64,000 bases of DNA from CAMCXT01 sp040403315 (GTDB lineage: Bacteria; Bacteroidota; Bacteroidia; M30B66). Under the pieces are notes generated by a model that worked only from the letters and a program-made list of their open reading frames with translations, was not told where the DNA came from and did no database searches. Below are positions 17,425 through 26,361 of the stretch, in pieces. The number at the start of each line of letters is the position of its first letter. Within the stretch, counting starts at the first letter, position 1. The translations under genes were made by a program, and so were the position numbers. Where the stretch lies: positions 248,001-312,000 of the forward strand of contig JBBAKX010000004.1 of the NCBI GenBank assembly GCA_040403315.1, given 5' to 3'.

Positions 17425-18663
17425 ATGAATATGATACCTAACATTTCTCCCCAAATCGTTTTGGCTCCTCAGATACCGGAAGAAACAGAACAAGCTCGAT
17501 TAAATACACTCCAACAATACCAAATCATCAACACCGATTTGGAAGTACCTTTCGACGACATCGCAGAATTGGCAGCGGATGCCTGCGGTGCACCCATCGC
17601 GTTAATCACACTAATGGGCAAGGAAATCCAATGGTACATTGCACGTTATGGAACTGACCAACAGGAATCAACCCGCGCAGAATCTTTTTGTAGTAATACC
17701 ATCGTTAGTCCATACAAAGCGCTTATTGTAAACGATCTTCAAAAAGATACGAGATTTAAAAATCACCCACATGTTTTGGGGGAGCCGCATATTCGATTTT
17801 ATGCAGGAATTCCAATCACAACATCAGAAGGTTATGCAATAGGTACCTTGTGTGTAAAGGATTATAATCCACGCGAATTAAACAAAGTCCAGGTAAGGAT
17901 GCTTAAGATTTTCGCGAATCAAATAATTACTCAACTCGAACTTCAAAGAAAAGTACATCAACTCGAAAATACGCATCAACAACTCGAAACCGCCAATAAG
18001 GAACTGAGCAGATTTGCCTATGTCGTAGCGCATGACATCCGATCTCCATTGAAAAATATCGACCAACTTACCGTTTTGTTGGAAGAGGAAAACCGCGACA
18101 AAGTTTCTGAGGAATCGCTAAAAATGCTAGGATTCATTAGGAAGCGATCACAAGATTTAAACAACCTAGTGAGTGGTATTCTAGAATATTCTCTTTCAGG
18201 CAAAAATTCGTTACACAAGGAAAACATTCAACTGGAGGAGTTCATTCAAAAAGTAATTGGATTTTCCGGGGTGCCTTCGAATTGCAGAATTTCAATGCAG
18301 CTTGAGATCAAAACTTGGAATACTGATGCGACATTGCTTCATCAGATTCTTCAAAATCTCATTTCGAATGCTGTAAAATACAACGACAAACCACAAACAA
18401 TTATTGAAATAGGAATTCGAAAAGAAAATGACAAGCTAATTGAAATCTCTATTAGCGACAACGGACCGGGAATACTTGAATCTATTAGAGAGAAGGTTTT
18501 CGAACCCTTCTTTTCGTATCACGGAACCGATAGATTTGGCAAAAAAGGCAATGGTATCGGTCTTGCTACAGTAAAGAATCTGGTGGAGAGATTAGAAGGA
18601 AGGATTTCACTGAGAAACAATTCTAGGGGAGGATGTTTATTCAAGATTGTTGTTCCTGTTTAG
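17425..18663 (+). CDS. GAF-domain sensor histidine kinase
   Basis: A 412-aa soluble kinase without membrane segments. A GAF domain (~20-175; PIALITLMGKEIQWYIARYG, FYAGIPITTSEGYAIGTLCVKD) of the phytochrome-like class is followed by a coiled coil, a HisKA domain with His203 in VVAHDIRSPLKN, and an HATPase domain (NLISNAVKYN, ISDNGPGI, GNGIGLATVKNLVE). No Cys typical of bilin attachment is evident, so the ligand is unknown. A start two codons later (Met3) is equally possible. It follows the hybrid kinase but is 389 nt away; no response regulator is adjacent. Confidence 0.92.
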   Translation: MNMIPNISPQIVLAPQIPEETEQARLNTLQQYQIINTDLEVPFDDIAELAADACGAPIALITLMGKEIQWYIARYGTDQQESTRAESFCSNTIVSPYKALIVNDLQKDTRFKNHPHVLGEPHIRFYAGIPITTSEGYAIGTLCVKDYNPRELNKVQVRMLKIFANQIITQLELQRKVHQLENTHQQLETANKELSRFAYVVAHDIRSPLKNIDQLTVLLEEENRDKVSEESLKMLGFIRKRSQDLNNLVSGILEYSLSGKNSLHKENIQLEEFIQKVIGFSGVPSNCRISMQLEIKTWNTDATLLHQILQNLISNAVKYNDKPQTIIEIGIRKENDKLIEISISDNGPGILESIREKVFEPFFSYHGTDRFGKKGNGIGLATVKNLVERLEGRISLRNNSRGGCLFKIVVPV

Positions 18664-18850
18664 ATAAATTAACTGCATTAAAGAAATTTCTTTAGTGTTT
18701 CTTGATCTAGCGTTTGAAACAATCGAAGTATTGCCCACAGCTGAGATGGATTAATCGATTGTTCAATTAAATTTCAAGAATATATCACATTTGAGCATTC
18801 AAGGTACGCCAAATTGAAAAGGCACTGTATATTTGCATACACATTTTTCT

Positions 18851-18922
18851 GGCACCGTAGTTCAATGGATAGAATAGGAGTTTCCTAAACTCTAGATGTA
18901 GGTTCGATTCCTACCGGAGCCA
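18851..18922 (+). tRNA. tRNA-Arg(CCU)
   Basis: A cloverleaf can be drawn. The acceptor pairs GGCACCG (18851-18857) with CGGAGCC (18915-18921), the D stem is GTTC/GAAT, and the anticodon stem is GGAGT/ACTCT with loop TTCCTAA, which puts CCT at positions 34-36. The T arm is GTAGG TTCGATT CCTAC, and the discriminator is A. CCA is not encoded. Position 4-69 of the acceptor is A opposite A, a mismatch; the other six pairs are Watson-Crick. Confidence 0.9.
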
Positions 18923-19228
18923 CAAAGTTTAAATCTGATTTCTTTGATTAATAAAATTTAATACGTTTTATCAATTATTTTTTGATGGAATTTGAAATAA
19001 TTAAAAGAGAAATTAATTTGCATTTATAAAAATTAATTCATTTATTATACCAAGGTAATTCATTGTATTAATGAAATAAATTAATTTATCAAATACTGGT
19101 AAATGCATACAAATGAATTGGCTGGATTTAAATTACTTAATTAAAATTTTAAGTTATTCGGAGTAATCTTGCTTACCTACAAGTTATTTGGCTTTTTCCT
19201 ACATTTGAATATTCATTATCAAGATTCC
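18923..19228 (+). other. AT-rich intergenic region, 306 bp
   Basis: Very AT-rich, with many TTAATT-like runs and no plausible gene. TACATTTG at 19200-19207 is a -7-like element 21 nt before the next start codon, but no clear -33 TTG lies at the right distance. Confidence 0.5.
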
Positions 19229-19699
19229 ATGAAAAGATTAGTCATTTTGTTTGCCTTTGTTTTATCTTTAAATACAGTACAAGCTCAGAACAATACTGTT
19301 TCTGCTGGAGGTGATGCTTCAGGTTCGAATGGAAGCGTTTCCTATTCAGTAGGGCAGATTTTCTATACGGCTGCCGAAGGCGAAAACGGAAGTGTCAACC
19401 AAGGCGTTCAACAAGCCTACGATATTGGAGTGATAACCGGAGTTGAAAACGCAGATATTTTGGCTAACCTTTTTCCAAATCCCACAGTTGGAAATGTGCA
19501 GCTTAATATTTCTAATTTTGAATCGAATGCATTTCAAATGAACTTATTTGATGCTTCTGGAAAGTTGATTTTCACACGAAAAATCGAAACATCAACCTCA
19601 TTGTTTTCGCTAAATGAATGCGCATCTGGAGTTTACACATTGTCTATTTTGAAAGACAAGAAACAAGTAAAGTCTTTTCGTATCGTACGCAATTATTAA
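19229..19699 (+). CDS. Small T9SS-secreted protein
   Basis: 156 aa. A signal peptide (MKRLVILFAFVLSLNTVQAQ) leads into a short Gly/Ser-rich module, GGDASGSNGSVSYSVGQIFY...NQGVQQAY, recognised as a recurring unit in Bacteroidota secreted proteins. It ends in a T9SS type A sorting domain (LFPNPTVGNVQLNI to SFRIVRNY). With almost nothing between signal and sorting domain, it may be a surface-coating or adhesive peptide. The open frame can be extended 20 codons upstream, but the signal peptide fixes the ATG at 19229. Confidence 0.87.
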   Translation: MKRLVILFAFVLSLNTVQAQNNTVSAGGDASGSNGSVSYSVGQIFYTAAEGENGSVNQGVQQAYDIGVITGVENADILANLFPNPTVGNVQLNISNFESNAFQMNLFDASGKLIFTRKIETSTSLFSLNECASGVYTLSILKDKKQVKSFRIVRNY

Positions 19700-20113
19700 G
19701 AAATCAATCAACACGCTTATTCTTTCTCAGGAATTAATAAAAGCCATTAAACAGGATTAAGACATCTTAGGTCGTACCTTAACTCTAAGTTGAACTATAG
19801 TGAATGTAAATGCTTGGTTCTGGAATAGCAGTTCCTAAAAATAAACCACTGCGTGGAGAAGAATCATCGAAAACTTGTCGCTTGGCGTAACAATAAGTGA
19901 AGTAAACAAGTAAACTGGCTCTTTTGTAAGGTGCGTTCAGGATTTAACTTCCATTGAAACTATCTTTTTTGACAGTGTTTTAAGCTATTGGCTTTAATCA
20001 AGTTTTGATGCCAACTTGCTTTTGTTAAATTAAATCTTTGAGTTTCTTAAAAACTTGATTGGCAATTGGCCGAGATTACTTATTTTCGGAATTCATCACA
20101 ATACCATTGCACT
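19700..20113 (+). other. Intergenic region, 414 bp
   Basis: No gene, RNA or terminator hairpin could be supported. A 51-codon open stretch without an ATG on the minus strand (about 19785-19943) was judged not to be a gene. Base composition is somewhat closer to coding than the AT-rich gap at 18.9-19.2 kb, so decayed sequence is possible. Confidence 0.35.
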
Positions 20114-23100
20114 ATGATCAGAAAATCTACCCTTACTTGGGGATTGGGAGCATTGCTTGCATTTGCCTGCATTCAGGCTTCGGCACAAAATCAACGGATC
20201 GCTCAACAAGTTGCTTCACCGAATTCTGTGATTCCAGCTTATCTTAAATTTGAAGAAGGAAGCGGACCATCAAGCAGCGAATTCCTGAGTTACTTGGAGT
20301 CGTCTTATAAACTACCTGATGGTTTTACTTGGAAACTGATCAAAGAGGAAAAAGACAATGCCGGTTTTTCGCATCAGCGTTACACACAAATGTATCAAGG
20401 CAAAGAGCTAAAAGGCACAATGCTGATGGCCCATTCACGCTATGGATCGATCGTGAGTTTCAACGGAGAAAGCACTTCCGAAATTCCGACCAACCGCACT
20501 GCTTCTATAACTGCTTCTACAGCTCGAGAATCAGCGCTAAAATATATCAATGCCAAAACCTACAAATGGCAAATGCCCGAGGAAGAGGCTCACCTGAAAA
20601 AGGAGCAGAACGATCCTAAGGCAACTTTCTTCCCGCAAGGGGAATTGGTATTTTACAAACCTTCGAAAGGCAATTTCCAACTCGCTTACCGATTCGATGT
20701 ATACGCGCATGAGCCAGTGTCTCGTCAACATGTATATGTAGATGCCAATACTGGAAAAATTCTTGGGGAAGAAGAACTTATTCTCCACACAGATGAGCTT
20801 GGTTCGGCCGTTACAGGCTATTCGGGCACACAGCCTATTACGGCAGACAATACAGGTTCGAGTTACCGACTTCGTGAAACAGGTCGTGGACTTGGAATTG
20901 AAACCTACAACCTTCAAAAAGGGACTTCTTATGCAGCCGCAGTCGATTTTACAGACACAGATAATATCTGGAACAATGCTAATGCAAATGAAGATCAATA
21001 TGCAACAGACGCGCATTTTGGAGCTGAAAAAACCTATGATTATTTCATGAGCAAATTCAATCGGAATTCGATTGATGGAAACGGATTTAAGCTGATTAGT
21101 TATGTGCATTACAGCACCAATTATGTAAATGCTTATTGGGATGGATCACGAATGACATATGGCGATGGTGATGCTACTTACAATCCACTCACTTCGATGG
21201 ATATTGCTGCTCATGAAATCACGCATGGACTTACAAACTTCAGTGCGAATCTTGTTTACTCATACGAAAGTGGTGCACTAAACGAAAGTTTCAGCGATAT
21301 TTTCGGAACTGCAATCGAATTTTATTCAACTCCTGGAATTGCCGATTGGCTTATTGGTGAAGACATTGGCGGTGCTTTTCGTTCAATGAGCAACCCAAAT
21401 GCTTTCAACCAACCAGACACATATCTCGGAACAAGCTGGTATGCAGGAGCAGGCGACAATGGTGGCGTGCATTATAACAGTGGTGTACAAAACTTCTGGT
21501 TTTATCTACTTTCTGTTGGAGGGTCGGGAACAAACGACATTGGGAATGCTTACAATGTGAGTTCAATAGGCATCGATAAAGCGGCTGCAATTGCCTTCCG
21601 TACACTTACTACTTATTTAACACCAAATTCGCAATATGCGGATGCACGCTTTTACTCAATTCAATCCGCTACGGATTTGTATGGAGCTTGTTCTCCAGAA
21701 GTAATTGCCACCACTGCAGCATGGTATGCAGTAGGTGTTGGAAGCAATACTGTTTCTGCCAATCCGATAATTACTTATTCAGGTTCAACCAACTTATGTG
21801 CTGGAAATACAATTACGCTTAATGCGAGCAATCTGCCCAATTATCAGTGGATTATTAACGGTCAGCCTATTTCTGGTGCAACTGCACAAAGCTATACTAC
21901 TGGAGTTTCTGGTTCTTATTCCGTAAGCACTCTGGCTTGCAGTAATACATATACTTCTGCTCCTGTTGCGGTAAATGTTACCACCGCAGCAGTTTCAGTT
22001 CAAGCTGCATCAACGAATTCATGCGAACCAATCAACATTACCGCAACTGCTTCTCCAGGATATCTTCTACAATGGATGAAAAATGGAATCGACATCAGCG
22101 GAGCGAATCAATCTACTTATCAGGCGGCAACATCAGGAAGTTATGCAGCACGCATCAACAGTACAATTGGGCCTGCAGTTACTTTGAATAGCACTGGAAC
22201 CTCCAGCATTCCAGACAATTCTTGCCCAGGTGCTACCAATATTATCGTTGCTTCTGGGCTTCCAATTGCGATGAATCCTGCTGGTTTATCGGTTAGAATT
22301 AACATTACACACACTTGGAACGCCGACCTTAAAATTTGGCTCGAAGCTCCAAATGGCGATCGTCTTGGGTTGGCAAATGCAGTTGGTGGAAGTGCCGACA
22401 ACTTTACCAATTCTGTGTTTAGCGATGCTGGAACGGCTCAAATCCCTGCTACAGGTGCACCATATACTGGAACATATAAACCTTGGCAAACAGCATTCAC
22501 AATTTGTTCGGCAACGATGAATCGTACCAGTTTTGCTGCATTCGGAAATGGAACAATCAATCCAAATGGAAGTTGGAAACTGCGCGTGGCGGATGCTGCT
22601 GGCGCGGATGTGGGCACAATCAACAATTGGTCTATTTCATTCCCTCAAACCATAACACCTAGCCCTGATTGTGGTCCGGTTACCTCCTCTCCAATCAATA
22701 TTGAAATCAGTACTCCAACCAGTTATTATGTGGATGCAGACTTTGATGGAATTGGCTCAGAAACAACCCAAAACATCTGTTCTAGTTCAGCGCCAGTAGG
22801 TTTCTCTACTTCAACAGGTGATTGCAACGATAATGATGCTTCTATCCAAAATCCAATTACATACTATGTGGATGCCGATCAAGATGGATATGCGGTATTT
22901 GTACCAGCCTTGCTTTGCAGTTCAACAGCTCCTGCAGGATATTCATCTGTTTTAGGCGATTGTAATGATGACAATGCTTCTGTAAATCCAAGTGTCTCTG
23001 AAATCTGCGGTAATAGCATCGATGACAATTGTAATGGTCAAACCGATGAACTTTGTGTGAGCTACACATACTATGCTGATGCAGATGTTGATGGTTCTGG

Positions 23101-25609
23101 TAACTATTCAAGCTCAATTAGCACTTATTCGAATGTCGCACCTTCAGGGTATGTAACAGTTTTTGGCGATTGTAACGATAACGATGCGACTGTTCAAGCA
23201 CCAATAACTTATTTTGTTGACTACGATAATGATGGAATTGGTTCTTCATTCACTGCGTCTTTATGCAGTTCAACTGCTCCTGTAGGTTTTTCAACGATCG
23301 CTGGCGACTGTGATGATGAAAACGCTTCTATCCAATCATCAATTTCCTATTATGTAGATGCTGATGGCGATGGGTTTGGTTCGTCATCAACTTCTATCCG
23401 GTGCAGTGCCGTTGCGCCTATCGGTTTTTCAAGTCAAACCGGCGATTGCAATGATAACAACAGCTCGATTTATCCAACTGCAACAGAAATCTGCGGAAAT
23501 GGCATCGATGACAATTGTAATGGCCAAACTGACGAACTTTGCGTGAGCTACACATATTATGCTGACGTGGATGGTGATGGTTTAGGCAACTATTCTAGCT
23601 CAATTACCAATTATTCTAATGTTGCACCTTCAGGGTATGTAACAGTTTTTGGTGATTGCAACGACAATGATTCAAGCATACAAACTCCAGTTACTTATTT
23701 TGTTGACTTCGATAACGATGGGATTGGATCTTCATTCACTGCATCTTTTTGCAGTTCAACTGCGCCCGTGGGTTTCTCTACAATCACAGGAGACTGTGAT
23801 GATGACAATGCTTCAATCAATGCATCGATTACATATTATGTAGATGCTGATGGCGATGGATTTGGATCATCAACTACTTCTATTTGGTGCAGTGCCGTTG
23901 CGCCTATAGGTTTTTCAAGTCAAACTGGCGATTGTAACGACAACAACAGTTCAATTAATCCAAATGCCACAGAAATCTGTGGAAATGGAATCGACGACAA
24001 TTGCAATGGATCGGAAAATGAAAACACTGCTGCGTTGGGAGTTGTTGCTGCAATTAACGGACCTAGTGGAGTTTGCAAAAGTCAACAAGGCGTTACGTTT
24101 AGCGTAGTTGCAGTTTCGAATGCAACCAATTATACTTGGACGGTTCCAGCAGGAGCAACAATTACTTCGGGCCAAGGAAACACATCAATCACTGTGAATT
24201 TCTCTTCAACGCAAACTGCAGGAAACATCTGCGTAACTGCATCAAATGCATGTTTAAGTAACGCGGCAGTTTGCAGAAGTTTAACAATCTACACAGTAAA
24301 ACCAGCTACTCCAGGTAATATTACAGGATCGAATATCGAAGCTTGTGCAAATACAACCCGCACTTACTCGATTTCACCAGTTACAAATGCGACAAGCTAT
24401 ACATGGACGGCTCCAACCAATGCCACAGTAATTTCTGGACAAGGAACAACTTCGGCTACGATCAGCTTTGGAGCTGCATTTACTTCAGGAACATTATCGG
24501 TAAATGCTTCTAATTGTATTGGAATTAGTTCAAACAAGAGTACCACCATTTACAGTAAGCCAAGCACACCATCCTTTATTTCAGGTACAGTGAACGGTGT
24601 TTGTGGTGGTACTTCGGCCAATTATACTTGTCCATTGGTAACAGGTGCAACCTCATACAATTGGACGGTTCCAGCTGGTTGGGTAATCAACAATGGGCAA
24701 GGGACTAATTCGATTAACTTAACAACGCCAGCTGTTTACACCACTGGAAATGTATCGGTTGCTGCAGCTTCTGCGTGTGGTACAAGTACTAATAGAACTG
24801 TTACCGTTCGATCGGTTCCTGCAGTACCTGGAACAATTACAGGTCCATCAACCAACCTTTGTGGTGGAGGAACCTTTACTTATTCGATTGCTGCTGTAAT
24901 AGGCGCAACAGGATATGCCTGGACCGCACCAGCAAATTGTACAATCATTTCGAATACAGGAACAAGTATTTCGATGAGTGTACCAGCAAACTTTACAACA
25001 GGAACTCTAAGTGTTAAATCTGTAAATGCTTGTGGACAAAGTGTTGCTAAGACCTTATCACTTACACGACTTCCATCAACACCAGTTTCTGTAACAGGAA
25101 GCGCTACAGTTTGCAGCGGATCGCAAGGAATTAGCTACACTACTGCTTCAATTGCAGGGCTAACCTATACTTGGACCGTTCCAACGGGTGCAACTATTGA
25201 AAGTGGACAAGGAACGAACACTATCATTGTAAATTGGGGTTCTACCCAAGGAAATGTAAGTGTGAAAGCGAACAATGCATGTGGTTCATCATCTACACGC
25301 ACATTTGCAGTGACTTTAACAGCCTGTCGTGAAATGGCGGAAATTAGCAATGAAAATGTAATGGAGGCGCTTTCAATTGAGTTGTATCCTAATCCTGGTC
25401 AAGGAGAATTCAATCTGAAATTAAATGGGTTGAATGAGGTTGCCAATGTTCGAATTTTTACACTTACGGGACAAATCGTTCAGCAATTCCAAGTGTCGGC
25501 AAACAGTCAATTGGTTCCATTTTATTTAAATGATCAAGCAGACGGAATCTATTTGCTTCGTTTTGAAACTGCAACTGAAGTAAAAGAGATCAAAGTGGTT
25601 AAACATTAA
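20114..25609 (+). CDS. Large secreted M4-family metalloprotease with P domain and T9SS sorting domain
   Basis: 1831 aa. After a signal peptide comes an FTP/PepSY propeptide (~30-215), then a thermolysin-like domain with zinc ligands His367 and His371 (HEITH) and Glu391 (NESFSD), 24 residues after the first His as in M4 enzymes. An Ig-like stretch follows, then a proprotein-convertase P domain (~700-843). Next is a block of Asp-rich YYVDADxDGxG / GDCNDNxxSI and EICGNGIDDNCNG units (~870-1300), probably calcium-binding. Several Ig/PKD-like domains and the sorting domain (IELYPNPGQGEF to IKVVKH) complete it. The TTG at 20066 is not needed; the ATG at 20114 begins the signal peptide. It is likely an extracellular protein-degrading enzyme. 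It is a single gene with its own terminator. Confidence 0.92.
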   Translation: MIRKSTLTWGLGALLAFACIQASAQNQRIAQQVASPNSVIPAYLKFEEGSGPSSSEFLSYLESSYKLPDGFTWKLIKEEKDNAGFSHQRYTQMYQGKELKGTMLMAHSRYGSIVSFNGESTSEIPTNRTASITASTARESALKYINAKTYKWQMPEEEAHLKKEQNDPKATFFPQGELVFYKPSKGNFQLAYRFDVYAHEPVSRQHVYVDANTGKILGEEELILHTDELGSAVTGYSGTQPITADNTGSSYRLRETGRGLGIETYNLQKGTSYAAAVDFTDTDNIWNNANANEDQYATDAHFGAEKTYDYFMSKFNRNSIDGNGFKLISYVHYSTNYVNAYWDGSRMTYGDGDATYNPLTSMDIAAHEITHGLTNFSANLVYSYESGALNESFSDIFGTAIEFYSTPGIADWLIGEDIGGAFRSMSNPNAFNQPDTYLGTSWYAGAGDNGGVHYNSGVQNFWFYLLSVGGSGTNDIGNAYNVSSIGIDKAAAIAFRTLTTYLTPNSQYADARFYSIQSATDLYGACSPEVIATTAAWYAVGVGSNTVSANPIITYSGSTNLCAGNTITLNASNLPNYQWIINGQPISGATAQSYTTGVSGSYSVSTLACSNTYTSAPVAVNVTTAAVSVQAASTNSCEPINITATASPGYLLQWMKNGIDISGANQSTYQAATSGSYAARINSTIGPAVTLNSTGTSSIPDNSCPGATNIIVASGLPIAMNPAGLSVRINITHTWNADLKIWLEAPNGDRLGLANAVGGSADNFTNSVFSDAGTAQIPATGAPYTGTYKPWQTAFTICSATMNRTSFAAFGNGTINPNGSWKLRVADAAGADVGTINNWSISFPQTITPSPDCGPVTSSPINIEISTPTSYYVDADFDGIGSETTQNICSSSAPVGFSTSTGDCNDNDASIQNPITYYVDADQDGYAVFVPALLCSSTAPAGYSSVLGDCNDDNASVNPSVSEICGNSIDDNCNGQTDELCVSYTYYADADVDGSGNYSSSISTYSNVAPSGYVTVFGDCNDNDATVQAPITYFVDYDNDGIGSSFTASLCSSTAPVGFSTIAGDCDDENASIQSSISYYVDADGDGFGSSSTSIRCSAVAPIGFSSQTGDCNDNNSSIYPTATEICGNGIDDNCNGQTDELCVSYTYYADVDGDGLGNYSSSITNYSNVAPSGYVTVFGDCNDNDSSIQTPVTYFVDFDNDGIGSSFTASFCSSTAPVGFSTITGDCDDDNASINASITYYVDADGDGFGSSTTSIWCSAVAPIGFSSQTGDCNDNNSSINPNATEICGNGIDDNCNGSENENTAALGVVAAINGPSGVCKSQQGVTFSVVAVSNATNYTWTVPAGATITSGQGNTSITVNFSSTQTAGNICVTASNACLSNAAVCRSLTIYTVKPATPGNITGSNIEACANTTRTYSISPVTNATSYTWTAPTNATVISGQGTTSATISFGAAFTSGTLSVNASNCIGISSNKSTTIYSKPSTPSFISGTVNGVCGGTSANYTCPLVTGATSYNWTVPAGWVINNGQGTNSINLTTPAVYTTGNVSVAAASACGTSTNRTVTVRSVPAVPGTITGPSTNLCGGGTFTYSIAAVIGATGYAWTAPANCTIISNTGTSISMSVPANFTTGTLSVKSVNACGQSVAKTLSLTRLPSTPVSVTGSATVCSGSQGISYTTASIAGLTYTWTVPTGATIESGQGTNTIIVNWGSTQGNVSVKANNACGSSSTRTFAVTLTACREMAEISNENVMEALSIELYPNPGQGEFNLKLNGLNEVANVRIFTLTGQIVQQFQVSANSQLVPFYLNDQADGIYLLRFETATEVKEIKVVKH
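23000..24010 (+). repeat. In-gene tandem repeat, period 486 bp (162 codons)
   Basis: Copies begin GAAATCTGCGG at 23000, GAAATCTGCGG at 23486 and GAAATCTGTGG at 23972, each exactly 486 bp apart. Within the copies TACACATA (23063 and 23549) and TATGTAGATGCTGATGG (23351 and 23837) keep the same offset. There are two full units plus a start of a third. It encodes the EICGNGIDDNCNG and YYVDADGDGFG modules of the M4 protease. Confidence 0.9.
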
Positions 25610-25631
25610 TTTTCACTTTAGCTGATTTGAA

Positions 25632-25667
25632 AATCCCGGGGCTGAAAATGCTTCGGGATTTTTTTTG
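25632..25667 (+). terminator. Terminator of the M4 protease gene
   Basis: AATCCCG (25632-25638) pairs with CGGGATT (25654-25660) and is followed by eight T. Confidence 0.8.
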
Positions 25668-25873
25668 ATATCCCCTCTTATAGATCATATCATTCATGCG
25701 TTTGAATAGTTTAAATGACAAGAGAAAGAGGAATCATCCAAACTTGATTAGATCACATTTAATAAGCAATATTTTAATTACAAATGCTGTGTAATGGGAT
25801 TTCACAATGGATTAAATTGAATTAGATATTCAGGGATAATCTATATCTTGCCGATGAATTTTAATTCTTAATT

Positions 25874-26323
25874 ATGAAATTAACTGCCACACTTCTAGTT
25901 GCTGTTGCCCTCTTTGCTTCATCTTGTAAAAAGGAGGGTTGTACAGACCTTGATGCGCTCAATTTTGATATTGAAGCAAATTCTGATGATGCATCATGCA
26001 CTTATCAATCTCAAAGTTTTGTTGGAACGTACAATGTAACTGGTTATGCTGTTGATCAAACATTTGGTGATACTACAATTCAGGCGTATCAGTTTATCAT
26101 AACACATACAGGCGGAACTGGTATTTCAATTTCTAATTTAGGAAATACTTCATTGAATTTTAATGCCACAATTAAAAACAGCCAGTTAAATATCCCACTT
26201 CAAATAAAGAATGTTGTAGAAAGTTATTCAGGAAGCGGTGTGATTTCAGGCACCACTATTAACTTACAATACAACGAAGTATTCGATGATATTTTTTACA
26301 ATGAGGTGGCTGTAAAGCAATAA
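25874..26323 (+). CDS. Small lipoprotein of unknown function
   Basis: 149 aa. The signal and lipobox are VALFASSC (Cys18). Right after comes the cysteine/aspartate motif GCTDLDALNFDIEANSDDASCTY, a recurring surface-protein unit in Bacteroidota. The remaining ~100 residues look like a beta-rich, lipocalin-like domain (FVGTYNVTGY ... GSGVISGTTINLQY). It is probably exported to the outer membrane. It is a single gene; the function is unknown. Confidence 0.8.
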   Translation: MKLTATLLVAVALFASSCKKEGCTDLDALNFDIEANSDDASCTYQSQSFVGTYNVTGYAVDQTFGDTTIQAYQFIITHTGGTGISISNLGNTSLNFNATIKNSQLNIPLQIKNVVESYSGSGVISGTTINLQYNEVFDDIFYNEVAVKQ

Positions 26324-26361
26324 TTAAAAAAAAATACTAATTAATTCAATTAAACACTGAA

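Noticed and set aside
19785..19943. 51-codon open stretch on the minus strand
   Set aside because: It has no start codon and no recognised motif, and its length is within chance for this composition.
20066..20113. TTG start of the M4 protease, 16 codons upstream
   Set aside because: The signal peptide begins at the ATG at 20114; the extra residues are hydrophilic.
20537..21109. 190-aa minus-strand frame inside the M4 protease gene
   Set aside because: It is antisense to a coding region with strong motifs, and its residues fit no family.
22720..24010. Possible CRISPR-like periodic repeat
   Set aside because: The period is 486 bp, in-frame, and codes for a protein module; there are no spacers.
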